Source: an uncultured Prevotella sp.
Lineage (GTDB): Bacteria; Bacteroidota; Bacteroidia; Bacteroidales; Bacteroidaceae
DNA: 64,000 nucleotides
Assembly: GCA_934215545.1 (NCBI GenBank)
Contig: CAKQAD010000001.1
Location: forward strand, 50,018-114,017
Reading direction: 5' to 3'
Shown here: positions 18,517 through 27,103 of the stretch, in pieces
Position numbering within the stretch: the stretch's first letter is position 1
How the letters are laid out: each line of letters opens with the position of its first letter
Position numbers and translations under genes: made by a program
Notes under the pieces: generated by a model
What the model was told of the DNA's origin: nothing
The model's database searches: none
What the model saw: only the letters and a program-made list of their open reading frames with translations

Positions 18517-19272
18517 TTACAGTTCGAGTGGAAAATACACCTTATGATGTTTGGTATATTTATGCCAGAACTGTCGTCGTGCATCGAGCAGAGTCTGTTC
18601 ACATTCGTTAGGATCGAAGCCTCGTTCCTGGGCATAGGTGTGAGCCACCGTGACAAAGAATTTTTTGCGTGCCCAGAGTCGTGCGAAGTTGGCACATCCC
18701 ATTTTCAGTGTCACCTCGCCGAAGTACATACGATTAATGTCGACCACCGAGAAGTGATACTTGCCATCGTCGGTGCGTTGCCATAGTATGTTGCCTGGCG
18801 AATAGTCGCAGTGCATAATTCCTGCCTTGTGCATCTTGGCGGTGAACTTGGCAAACTCCACAGCCAGCGGCATATAGTCGGTTTCGTCGAAGTCGATAAC
18901 CTCATAGAAGCGGTTGGGATAGGTGCACTGTACGCTGATGAAATACGACAGTCCTATAAGTCCGCAATGGCGATATTCTATATATGCCACTGATTCGGGT
19001 GTTTCTATGCCAGCGTTGAGCAGTGGAGTGGGGTAGTCGTAGGCGCGTCGACCCTTTGGCTGTCGCATGCCGAGCGAGTAAATAATTGCATTGAATATTG
19101 ACGGCTTATGATAGCGCTTAACATTGAGCAGCGTACCGTCGGGAGCACGAAACAGCTTTATGAGGTTTCGTCCATCGTGCACAGTCTCGCCTTCGTGGTC
19201 GATGCGTGATGGAAGTTGCTCAATGAATTCTCTCAGATGAGCGTATTTAGGAGCTATTTCTATTGTTCGCAT
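18517..19272 (-). CDS. Kdo/WaaP-type lipopolysaccharide kinase family protein
   Basis: This small protein-kinase-fold enzyme is predicted to phosphorylate LPS core sugar. The 251 residues include a VKRY lysine motif near residue 52, the catalytic loop MHCDYSPGNILW (HxDxxxxN pattern), and a metal-binding Asp in VVDINRM in place of the DFG sequence. It is the last gene of a minus-strand run with a glycosyltransferase, an acyltransferase and an MsbA-like exporter, which supports an outer-membrane lipid role. The 3' end lies 34 bases from repeat copy A, whose promoter-like box points towards it. The exact sugar is unknown. Confidence 0.82.
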   Translation of the reverse strand: MRTIEIAPKYAHLREFIEQLPSRIDHEGETVHDGRNLIKLFRAPDGTLLNVKRYHKPSIFNAIIYSLGMRQPKGRRAYDYPTPLLNAGIETPESVAYIEYRHCGLIGLSYFISVQCTYPNRFYEVIDFDETDYMPLAVEFAKFTAKMHKAGIMHCDYSPGNILWQRTDDGKYHFSVVDINRMYFGEVTLKMGCANFARLWARKKFFVTVAHTYAQERGFDPNECEQTLLDARRQFWHKYTKHHKVYFPLEL

Positions 19273-19313
19273 TATGATGATGGGTGTGTGTGATGTTTAA
19301 TGTTTTCTGCTTG

Positions 19314-20468
19314 TTATAAGCTTTTGCCATGCTCTTTGAGGCAGCGCATATACACTTCTGCCACTTGTTGTGCGGAGTTTGTATTCTCGAATTGTTGCAC
19401 ATACTGCAGGCTCTTCTCGATGCGTGTCTCGCGGTCGGCAGCTCCGCGCATCATCTGCTTCACTGCCTCTGCCATTGCCATGGCATCGTCGGGGTCTACA
19501 TACAGGCAGTGTGGGCCGCCTGCTTCTTCAAGGCATGAGCCGGTGCATGCCACCACGGGCAGACGGCTTTGTATGGCTTCTATGATGGGTATGCCAAAGC
19601 CTTCGTAGCGCGAGGGATAGACAAACACCTCTGCCATGTGATAAATAGCTTGTAGCGTGGGATTGTCGATGCCGTGGAGTATATGCAGGCGTTGTGTCAG
19701 CGAGTGTTTCTTGGCGTAGGAGAGCACTTTGTCGGTGTATTTGGTGTGTTTGCCCACCAGCACCAGGTGCATGTCGTCGGGCAGAAAGGGTAGTGCTTTG
19801 AGTGCCAGCATGGCATTTTTGCGCTCTTCTATGGAGCCCACACAGAGCATGAAACGCTGTGGAAGATTGTAGAATGTGCGCACCTTTTCAACGGTGTCAT
19901 GGGGTATTACCGTGGTAAAGCGTGGCTCGCAACTTTGGTATATCACGTCGATGCGCTCCTTGTCCACTCCGCCAAGCTCCATAATGTCGAGTGCTGTGCG
20001 TTTGGAGATGGCTATAATGCGGTCGGCTTGACGGCATGTGAGGTGAAATTTTGTTTTATATATAGCCACATCGATGGGGTTGTAATATTCAGGGTGGCGC
20101 AAGAATATAAGGTCGTGTATGGTTACAATGCCTGGTATGCCGCTTGCTTTAAGATTAAGTGGCAGTTCGCCAGAGAGTCCGTGATAAAGGTCTACATTAT
20201 TGCATTTAAGATCGTTCACTATTCCCCACGACCTCCATATGCTCTTTGTGAGTTTGTTGTGTGCTTTTAAGGGATATCGGTAGAATGTGCGTGTAGACAC
20301 TTCCATAACTCCCCGCAGCTCCTTACGCCCTTCATCGGGGGCAAAGAACAGCATGTCCCATTGTCGTGGCAGGATGCGTTGCAAGTCGTTGACAAGTGTT
20401 CTGGAATAGTTGCCCAAACCAGTTGCATTGCAAAGCATACGTTTTGCGTCAAAAGCTATTGTTACCAT
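19314..20468 (-). CDS. Glycosyltransferase family 4 protein
   Basis: This GT-B glycosyltransferase of 384 residues probably acts on LPS core or another surface glycan. It has the N-terminal NATGLGNYSRTL loop, VTIHDLIFLRHPEYY, a donor-binding half with FMLCVGSIEERKN and LVLVGKHTKY, and the characteristic VFVYPSRYEGFGIPIIEAIQSRLPV stretch with its acidic pair. The in-frame upstream extension to 20663 overlaps the acyltransferase gene and lacks family character, so I use MVTIAFDAKR at 20468. It is 40 bases after the acyltransferase gene and 41 before the kinase gene. Specificity is unknown. Confidence 0.88.
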   Translation of the reverse strand: MVTIAFDAKRMLCNATGLGNYSRTLVNDLQRILPRQWDMLFFAPDEGRKELRGVMEVSTRTFYRYPLKAHNKLTKSIWRSWGIVNDLKCNNVDLYHGLSGELPLNLKASGIPGIVTIHDLIFLRHPEYYNPIDVAIYKTKFHLTCRQADRIIAISKRTALDIMELGGVDKERIDVIYQSCEPRFTTVIPHDTVEKVRTFYNLPQRFMLCVGSIEERKNAMLALKALPFLPDDMHLVLVGKHTKYTDKVLSYAKKHSLTQRLHILHGIDNPTLQAIYHMAEVFVYPSRYEGFGIPIIEAIQSRLPVVACTGSCLEEAGGPHCLYVDPDDAMAMAEAVKQMMRGAADRETRIEKSLQYVQQFENTNSAQQVAEVYMRCLKEHGKSL

Positions 20469-20508
20469 AGAGTTCGTTCTTAAGATGGGTTGGGGTGGTG
20501 GTGTGTGG

Positions 20509-21423
20509 CTACTGTTGCACACCATATCTGATGTTATACTCTTCGTGGGTGCGTTTCCAGCGGTTGTGTGTCCACAGATAATATTGTGGATGCTCTTTAA
20601 TGTCGCCCTCGAGCAGTTTGAAGAAGCGTCGTGTAATGTCGTGTTCTTCGGTTTGTGCTGCATGGTCGGCCACGAGGCAGAAGGTGCAGGTGTAGTAGCC
20701 GCGTCGTGGGCGTGTCATCTTGACGTAGAACACGGCATTGTCCATTTTTCGCATTATGCGCTCCGCACCTGTAAACACTCCCGTGTCGTGGTTAAGGAAG
20801 TCGAGCCACAGGTGTATGTTCTCCATTCGCGGTCCTTGGTCGGCAATATATCCCAGCAGTGAGCGCTTGTTTTGTCGGCGCAGGGTTACTATTTCGCGTA
20901 GAATGTCGTTCTTTGGAATGGTGATGCTTGATGGTTGTGATGTGCGCAGCTCACGGAACAGCAGGTCGAAGAATTGTGAGTGCAGCGGCTTATAGATGAG
21001 TCCCATGCAACGCTCTGGCTTGAATGCTATGCCCACGCACGACAGCCACTCCCAGTTGCAATAGTGTCCGAGTATGGCAGCGCAGTCGCGTCCTTGTGCA
21101 AAGCGTTCTTCGAGCAGTTCGGCGCCGTTCACCTGAAAGCGCCGTTGCAGTTCCTTCTTGCTTATGCCCAGTAGCTTCACTGCCTCAACGAAGTAGTCGC
21201 ACAGCCAGTGGTAGAACTGTCGTTCTATGCGTTGCAGCTCCTTAGGTGTCTTGTCGGGAAAGGATGTGGCAAGGTTACGTTTCACTATCTGCCGGCGGTA
21301 GTGCACCACATAATACACCAACACATATGCCACATCGCTAAGGGCATATAGAAGCCAGAATGGTGTGATGCGCATTATGCGTCGCAGCACTCTTATCGAC
21401 AGCGGTGATGGATTTTGTGACAT
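20509..21423 (-). CDS. Lysophospholipid/lipid A acyltransferase (LpxL/HtrB-like)
   Basis: This predicted inner-membrane acyltransferase adds a secondary acyl chain to lipid A. The 304-residue protein has an N-terminal hydrophobic helix (ITPFWLLYALSDVAYVLVYYVV) and the catalytic H-x4-E/D type motif in LGHYCNWEW. It also has the family's YKPLHSQFFDLLFRELR, IADQGPRMENIHLWLDFLNHDTGVFTGAERI and YYLWTHNRWK segments. The context (MsbA-like exporter upstream, glycosyltransferase and kinase downstream) fits lipid A/LPS assembly. Which acyl position it modifies cannot be told. Confidence 0.9.
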   Translation of the reverse strand: MSQNPSPLSIRVLRRIMRITPFWLLYALSDVAYVLVYYVVHYRRQIVKRNLATSFPDKTPKELQRIERQFYHWLCDYFVEAVKLLGISKKELQRRFQVNGAELLEERFAQGRDCAAILGHYCNWEWLSCVGIAFKPERCMGLIYKPLHSQFFDLLFRELRTSQPSSITIPKNDILREIVTLRRQNKRSLLGYIADQGPRMENIHLWLDFLNHDTGVFTGAERIMRKMDNAVFYVKMTRPRRGYYTCTFCLVADHAAQTEEHDITRRFFKLLEGDIKEHPQYYLWTHNRWKRTHEEYNIRYGVQQ

Positions 21424-21456
21424 GATGTATATGTGTTTTGTTGTTGCTTGATGTTG

Positions 21457-23283
21457 TTATTTCTGCATTTCGTGTAGCTTACGGTAGTAGCCGCCAAGTG
21501 CAATGAGTTCGTCGTGAGTGCCACGCTCCACTATCTCGCCCTCGTGCAGTACACAAATCTCGTCGGCATTCTTGATGGTCGACAGGCGGTGGGCAATGGC
21601 TACGGTGGTGCGTGTCTTCATGAGTCGTTCAAGGGCGTCCTGCACCAGTCGCTCGCTCTCGGTGTCGAGAGCCGAGGTAGCCTCGTCGAGAATCAGTATC
21701 GGTGGATTTTTAAGTATGGCGCGTGCAATGCTCACACGCTGGCGCTGTCCGCCAGAGAGGCGTCCGCCGCGGTCGCCGATATTGGTGTCGTAGCCGTGTT
21801 CTGTCTGCATGATGAATTCGTGGGCGTTGGCTATGCGTGCTGCCTGCTCCACCTCTTCGCGTGTGGCAGAGTCGACTCCGAAGGTGATGTTGTTAAAGAA
21901 TGAGTCGTTGAAGAGTATCGCCTCCTGGTTGACGTTGCCTATGAGCTGGCGGAGGTCGAATATACCCAGGTCTTTCACGTTAACGCCATCGATGAGCACC
22001 TCGCCCTTCTGCACGTCGTAGTAGCGTGGGATGAGGTCGACCATTGTCGACTTGCCCGAGCCACTCTGACCCACGAGTGCCACTGTCTTGCCTTTTTCTA
22101 TTACGAGGTTGATGTCTTTGAGCACCCATTGCTCGCCATAGCGGAACGACACATGACGGAACTCTATCTGGTGTTCAAACGACTTAATGTGTACTGGGTT
22201 TTCCTTCTCCTTAATAGGGTTCTCGGCCTTCAGAATCTTGTCGATACGCTCCATTGATGCCAAGCCTTTAGGAATATTGTAGCTTGCCTTAGAGATGTCC
22301 TTCAATGGGTTGATGATAGAGTAGAGCATCACCAAATAGTAGATGAATGTAGGTCCCGACAGCATCTTTTGGTCGAGCACCAGGAGTCCGCCCACCCACA
22401 ATACTATTACGATGAGCACCGTGCCGAGGAATTCGCTCATAGGGTGTGCCAGCTGTTGGCGTATGCCCACGCGCATCACCGACGAGCGATACATGTCGTT
22501 GATGCTTTCAAAGCGGTCGCGCATCTTCTTCTCGGCGCAGAAAGCCTTGATTATTCGCAGTCCGCTGAGTGTCTCGTCTACCTGCGATAGAGTGTCTGAC
22601 CATAGCGACTGAACCTTTATCGACTGCTGTTTGAGCTTTCTGCCCACGATGCCCATGAACCATCCGAACAATGGCACGAAGATGAATGTGAACAGGGTGA
22701 GCTGCCATGAGATGAAGAGCAGTGAGATGAAGTAAGACACCACAAGGATAGGGTTCTTGAAGAGCATGTCGAGCGATGCCATGATAGAGTTCTGCACCTC
22801 GCCCACATCGCCCGTCATACGCGCAATGATGTCGCCCTTACGCTCGTCGGAGAAGAAGCCCAGCGACAGCGATGTTATCTTGTTGTAGATAAGTTGGCGT
22901 ATGTCGCACACAATGCCGATGCTCATTGGCATCAGCGATGCCGATGAAAGGAAGTAGGCACCAGTCTTGAGCAGTGTCATCACAGCAAGAAACAGACCTA
23001 TCAGCAGCAGTGTCATGGTGCTGCCAGCCCAGTTGATGAGCACTCCCATGTAGTAGTCGGCATTGTTGGCAAGCACCTCTTTGAAGTTGTCGGAACTCCA
23101 CTCCATGAGTTGTGTGGCCTTGCCCGTTTCGTCGGCTTTAAACAGAATTTGAAGTATAGGTATCAGTGCTGCAAACGAGAAGATGTTGAGCAAAGCCGAC
23201 AATATGTTGAAGAATATTGTCAGGAAGAGATACTTCTTATACGGCGGAACAAATCGCTGCAATACTTTTATAAATTCTTTCAT
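21457..23283 (-). CDS. ABC exporter, fused permease and ATPase (MsbA-like)
   Basis: This half-transporter of 608 residues has six N-terminal membrane helices (about 1-320) and a C-terminal nucleotide-binding domain. The latter has Walker A GQSGSGKST, the Q-loop region around GNVNQEAILF, signature LSGGQRQR, Walker B ILILDEATSALD and H-loop AHRLST. It probably works as a homodimer. Family members flip lipid A-core or export peptides/lipids. The neighbouring lipid A acyltransferase, glycosyltransferase and kinase make lipid A/LPS flipping the best guess. It heads the minus-strand envelope run, 33 bases before the acyltransferase gene. Confidence 0.88.
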   Translation of the reverse strand: MKEFIKVLQRFVPPYKKYLFLTIFFNILSALLNIFSFAALIPILQILFKADETGKATQLMEWSSDNFKEVLANNADYYMGVLINWAGSTMTLLLIGLFLAVMTLLKTGAYFLSSASLMPMSIGIVCDIRQLIYNKITSLSLGFFSDERKGDIIARMTGDVGEVQNSIMASLDMLFKNPILVVSYFISLLFISWQLTLFTFIFVPLFGWFMGIVGRKLKQQSIKVQSLWSDTLSQVDETLSGLRIIKAFCAEKKMRDRFESINDMYRSSVMRVGIRQQLAHPMSEFLGTVLIVIVLWVGGLLVLDQKMLSGPTFIYYLVMLYSIINPLKDISKASYNIPKGLASMERIDKILKAENPIKEKENPVHIKSFEHQIEFRHVSFRYGEQWVLKDINLVIEKGKTVALVGQSGSGKSTMVDLIPRYYDVQKGEVLIDGVNVKDLGIFDLRQLIGNVNQEAILFNDSFFNNITFGVDSATREEVEQAARIANAHEFIMQTEHGYDTNIGDRGGRLSGGQRQRVSIARAILKNPPILILDEATSALDTESERLVQDALERLMKTRTTVAIAHRLSTIKNADEICVLHEGEIVERGTHDELIALGGYYRKLHEMQK

Positions 23284-23366
23284 AGGAAAGGTGGGTTAGG
23301 GTGGTGGCATAACCATAATGATAGCTCACCTGTTGTTACTTGATTATTGTTAGTTTATTGATGTGT

Positions 23367-24701
23367 TTATTCGGCACACTCGCCAAAGAGGGTGGCACTT
23401 GTAGAACCTGTGATGCGCACCATTACGCGGTCGCCGATGTGGTGGTTGCCCTTGTCGAACACCACTGCCTTGTTTTGCTCTGTGCGACCCATAAGCTGCT
23501 CTCTTGAACGCTTGGAGTATCCCTCTACAAGCACCTCGAATGTCTTGCCCACATCTTTGCTGTTCTGCTCTGCCGACACCTCTGTCTGCAGGCGGATGAG
23601 CTCGTTGAGGCGTTCTATCTTCACCTCTTCCGAGATATTGTCGGGCAGATGCTTGGCAGCGTAGGTGCCTGGGCGCTCGCTGTATTTGAACATAAACGCC
23701 GAGTCGAACTGGCACTCCTTAACGAGCGACAGTGTCAGGGCATGGTCTTCGGGGGTCTCGTCGTGATAGCCCACGAAGATGTCGGTGGTGAGTCCGCAGC
23801 CAGGAATGATGCGGCGTATAGCCTCTACCTTGTCAAGATATTGCTGGCGGGTGTATTTGCGGTTCATCAGTTTCAGAATTTTGTCAGAACCGCTCTGTGC
23901 CGGGAAGTGTATGTGCTTGCAAAGGTTGGGCTCTTCGGCGATGGCATACAGAATGTCGTCGGTCATATCCTCGGGGTTGGATGTGGTGAAGCGCACGCGC
24001 ATGTCGGGCACGCTCTGTGCCACCATGTGCAGCAGTTCGGCAAAGCTCACGCCGCCCTCAATGCGCTTTCCGGCAGGAGTGAGGCCATAGCTGTTAACAT
24101 TCTGTCCGAGCAGTGTAACCTCCTTGAAGCCACGGTCGTGAAGGTCACGCACCTCACGCAGTATGCTTTCCACATCGCGTGAGCGCTCTCTGCCTCGAGT
24201 GTAGGGCACGATGCAGTAGTGGCAGAAGTTGTTGCAGCCACGCATTATGCTCACAAAGCCACTGACACGGTTGGCACCGATGCGCATGGGCACAATGTCG
24301 CGATAGGTCTCGGTGGTAGATAGCTCTATGTTTATGGCATCGTGTCCGTTCTCGCACTGCGCTATCATGTCGGGCAGGTTTAGATAAGAGTCGGGACCAC
24401 ACACCAAGTTGGCATGATGATTGTTGATAAGGTCTTGACGCACACGCTCTGCCATGCAGCCAAGCACGCCAAGAATAAGCTGGCGCCCTTTCTTCTGCTC
24501 GGCATGCAGAGTGTCAAGACGGTTGTAAATCTTGTTTTCGGCATTCTCGCGAATAGAACAAGTGTTGAGGAATATAGCGTCGGCATCTGCCTCGTTGTCG
24601 CAGAGTTCATAGCCTGCCATCTGCATAATAGAAGCCACCACTTCTGAGTCGGCCACATTCATCTGGCAACCATATGTCTCTATGAAAAGTCTTTTCATCA
24701 A
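23367..24701 (-). CDS. miaB: tRNA-2-methylthio-N6-dimethylallyladenosine synthase MiaB
   Basis: MiaB is a radical-SAM methylthiotransferase that modifies A37 of tRNAs. The 444-residue protein has the N-terminal UPF0004 domain with cluster cysteines (ETYGCQMN, FLNTCSIRENA, LGCMAERV), the radical SAM motif in MRGCNNFCHYCIVPYTRGRE (CxxxCxxC), and a C-terminal TRAM domain ending with VMVRITGSTSATLFGE. Length and motif order match MiaB rather than MtaB or RimO. A TAnnTTTG box lies just upstream. The start could be either of two adjacent Met codons. Confidence 0.97.
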   Translation of the reverse strand: MMKRLFIETYGCQMNVADSEVVASIMQMAGYELCDNEADADAIFLNTCSIRENAENKIYNRLDTLHAEQKKGRQLILGVLGCMAERVRQDLINNHHANLVCGPDSYLNLPDMIAQCENGHDAINIELSTTETYRDIVPMRIGANRVSGFVSIMRGCNNFCHYCIVPYTRGRERSRDVESILREVRDLHDRGFKEVTLLGQNVNSYGLTPAGKRIEGGVSFAELLHMVAQSVPDMRVRFTTSNPEDMTDDILYAIAEEPNLCKHIHFPAQSGSDKILKLMNRKYTRQQYLDKVEAIRRIIPGCGLTTDIFVGYHDETPEDHALTLSLVKECQFDSAFMFKYSERPGTYAAKHLPDNISEEVKIERLNELIRLQTEVSAEQNSKDVGKTFEVLVEGYSKRSREQLMGRTEQNKAVVFDKGNHHIGDRVMVRITGSTSATLFGECAE

Positions 24702-24737
24702 TAAAAAAATATGTAAAAATAAGTATTATATAAAGTG

Positions 24738-24745
24738 CAAAGTTA
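24738..24745 (-). promoter_or_regulatory. Putative -7 box (TAACTTTG) for miaB
   Basis: On the minus strand TAACTTTG lies 36 bases upstream of the miaB start, in the AT-rich gap after the SpoU methyltransferase gene. Confidence 0.5.
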
Positions 24746-24784
24746 CAAAAAGAATATGTAATAAGGTGTATAGAGGTGTATTTT

Positions 24785-25330
24785 TCACTTATACAGAAGC
24801 TTTTCGATAAATTGCTTTGCCACCTCCCACACCACGATGCCTGCCGTAACGCTAACGTTGAGCGAGTGCTTGGTGCCAAACTGTGGTATCTCAAGGCAGC
24901 CGTCGGTAATGTCTACCACCTCCTGGTGCACGCCCTTCACCTCATTGCCAAACACCACGGCATAGCGCCTGTCGGTGTCGAGATGCAGGTTTTGGAGTTT
25001 GGTAGAGCCCTCCACCTGTTCGATGGAATACACATAATAGCCATTGGCTTGCAACTCCTTCACAGCATCGGTTGCCGACTCGAAGTAGCGCCATGCCACC
25101 GAGTCTTCGCCACCAAGCGCCGTCTTGTGAATTTCAGGATGAGGAGGGGTGGCTGTGATGCCGCAAAGATACACCGCCTCTATACGGAAGGCGTCGCCAG
25201 AACGAAACACAGAACCAACATTATGGAGCGAGCGCACATCGTCGAGCACCACTACAAGCGGAAGCTTGGCTGCATCGTGGAATTCGTCGACCGACAGGCG
25301 TTGCATTTCTATAGTACGAAGTTTATGCAT
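24785..25330 (-). CDS. SpoU/TrmH-family RNA 2'-O-methyltransferase
   Basis: This SPOUT-class methyltransferase of 181 residues uses S-adenosylmethionine to methylate a ribose 2'-OH in tRNA or rRNA. The three knot motifs are clear: motif 1 VVLDDVRSLHNVGSVFRSGD with the catalytic Asn and Arg, motif 2 YAVVFGNEVKGV, and motif 3 EIPQFGTKHSLNVSVTAGIVVWE. The protein has only a short N-terminal extension and no separate RNA-binding domain, as in minimal TrmL/TrmH-like members. The target nucleotide is not evident. It lies upstream of miaB, but miaB seems to have its own promoter. Confidence 0.92.
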   Translation of the reverse strand: MHKLRTIEMQRLSVDEFHDAAKLPLVVVLDDVRSLHNVGSVFRSGDAFRIEAVYLCGITATPPHPEIHKTALGGEDSVAWRYFESATDAVKELQANGYYVYSIEQVEGSTKLQNLHLDTDRRYAVVFGNEVKGVHQEVVDITDGCLEIPQFGTKHSLNVSVTAGIVVWEVAKQFIEKLLYK

Positions 25331-25459
25331 GTTTTAGTAGATATATATTTGTTGATGTATGAAAACATGGATGCATTGGCATGAAGACAAATGCAGACGA
25401 GGCACACATATTGCATGTGTAGAGGCATAACATCTACACACTGCAGGCCTCTAATCTTG

Positions 25460-25467
25460 CAAATGTA
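25460..25467 (-). promoter_or_regulatory. Putative -7 box (TACATTTG) for the SpoU methyltransferase
   Basis: On the minus strand TACATTTG lies 129 bases upstream of the start, in a gene-free gap between divergent genes. Confidence 0.4.
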
Positions 25468-25543
25468 AGAAAAAAAGAATAGAGAGCCACATTATATATA
25501 TATTAAAATAAGTGAAAAACACACTCCTCTCGCTTGTTTTAGG

Positions 25544-25551
25544 TAATTTTG
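25544..25551 (+). promoter_or_regulatory. Putative -7 box (TAATTTTG) for the GH3-family gene
   Basis: TAATTTTG lies 35 bases before the ATG at 25587. It falls inside the longer frame that begins with GTG at 25512, which argues for the shorter start. Confidence 0.5.
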
Positions 25552-25586
25552 TAAATTACAAAAAACAGAACAAACAAAAAATACCA

Positions 25587-27095
25587 ATGAGCTTAACAGG
25601 CATCATACGCAATGCGTTCATACCCCGACAGCATAAGCTGGAACGCCACTTTTCTAATCCCGACGAATTGCAGCATCAGGTGCTGCAGCATCTTCTGCAC
25701 ACTGCAGCCAACACAGAATATGGCAGAAACCACAACTTCGCAAATACATCTTCATACGATGACTTCGTGCGCAATGTGCAAGTGAACACCTACGAAGAAC
25801 TCAAGGCCGATATCGACCGCATGCGTCATGGCGAGAAAAACGTGCTCTGGCCAGGACAGGTGCGCTGGTATGCCAAGTCGTCGGGCACTACCAACGACAA
25901 GAGCAAGTTCATACCAGTGTCGGCAGAAGGACTCAAGCAGATACACTATAAGGGAGGCACCGATGTGGTGGCAATGTATCTGAAGAACAATCCAGAGAGT
26001 AGGATGTTCGACGGAAAAGGACTTATTCTCGGTGGGTCGCACTCGCCAAACTATAATGTGGCTGGATCGCTCGTGGGCGACCTTAGTGCCATACTCATCG
26101 AAAACATCAACCCGCTGGTGAACCTGATCAGAGTGCCGCAGAAACAAACAGCACTGCTGTCGGATTTCGAGGTGAAGCGCGACCGTATAGCACGCGAGAC
26201 AATAAATAAGAACGTCACAAATCTGTCGGGAGTGCCTTCGTGGATGCTCAGCGTATTGGTGAGGGTGCTCGAGATAACGGGCAAGGAGCATATCAACGAG
26301 GTGTGGCCTAACCTGGAAGTGTTCTTCCATGGTGGTATTGCATTCACTCCTTATCGCTCGCAATATGAACATATCATCACATCCGACAAGATGCATTATA
26401 TGGAAACATACAATGCTTCGGAGGGATTCTTTGGCATACAGAACGACCCAAACGACAAGTCGATGCTGCTAATGCTCGACTATGGGGTGTTCTATGAATT
26501 CCTGCCTATGGACGAGTTCGACTCGGAGCATCCTAACATAGTGCCTCTCGAAGGTGTAGAAGTGGGACGCAACTACGCCATGCTCATAAGCACATCGTGC
26601 GGATTGTGGCGATATATGATTGGCGACACGGTGAAGTTTACATCAAAAAAACCATATAAGTTTGTCATCACCGGACGCACAAAATACTTCATCAACGCCT
26701 TCGGCGAGGAACTTATACAAGACAATGCCGAGAAAGGACTGGCATTTGCATGCCAGCAGACGGGTGCCGAGGTGAAGGAATATACTGCTGCACCGGTGTT
26801 CATGGATCAGAATGCCAAGTGCCGACACCAATGGCTCATAGAGTTTGCTAAGCAACCCGACGACATACAGAAGTTTGCTCATCTGCTCGACGAACATCTG
26901 CAGGAGATAAACAGCGACTACGAGGCTAAGCGTTTCCACGACATCACACTGCAACACCTGGAGATTGTGGTGGCACGACAGGGACTATTCGACGACTGGT
27001 TGCGCTCAAAGGGTAAGCTCGGCGGACAGCATAAGGTGCCACGACTGTCTAACAACCGTGGCAATATAGACGAGATATTGGCTATGAACTCTTAA
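25587..27095 (+). CDS. GH3 auxin-responsive promoter family protein (acyl-adenylating enzyme)
   Basis: Plant GH3 proteins adenylate a carboxylic acid and couple it to an amino acid; bacterial members are of unknown substrate. This 502-residue protein has the ANL-type ATP-binding segment WYAKSSGTTNDKSKFIPVS near residues 97-115, FFHGGIAFTPYRSQYE, YMETYNASEGFFG (second nucleotide motif), and the GLWRYMIGDTVKFTS and VITGRTKYFINAFGEELI hinge region. I use MSLTGIIRNAF at 25587 because the promoter box lies inside the longer frame. The next gene, an envelope lipoprotein, starts 8 bases downstream, so the two are almost certainly co-transcribed. Confidence 0.87.
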   Translation: MSLTGIIRNAFIPRQHKLERHFSNPDELQHQVLQHLLHTAANTEYGRNHNFANTSSYDDFVRNVQVNTYEELKADIDRMRHGEKNVLWPGQVRWYAKSSGTTNDKSKFIPVSAEGLKQIHYKGGTDVVAMYLKNNPESRMFDGKGLILGGSHSPNYNVAGSLVGDLSAILIENINPLVNLIRVPQKQTALLSDFEVKRDRIARETINKNVTNLSGVPSWMLSVLVRVLEITGKEHINEVWPNLEVFFHGGIAFTPYRSQYEHIITSDKMHYMETYNASEGFFGIQNDPNDKSMLLMLDYGVFYEFLPMDEFDSEHPNIVPLEGVEVGRNYAMLISTSCGLWRYMIGDTVKFTSKKPYKFVITGRTKYFINAFGEELIQDNAEKGLAFACQQTGAEVKEYTAAPVFMDQNAKCRHQWLIEFAKQPDDIQKFAHLLDEHLQEINSDYEAKRFHDITLQHLEIVVARQGLFDDWLRSKGKLGGQHKVPRLSNNRGNIDEILAMNS

Positions 27096-27103
27096 AAACA
27101 AGT

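Noticed and set aside
20469..20663. N-terminal extension of the glycosyltransferase
   Set aside because: It overlaps the end of the acyltransferase gene and lacks glycosyltransferase features.
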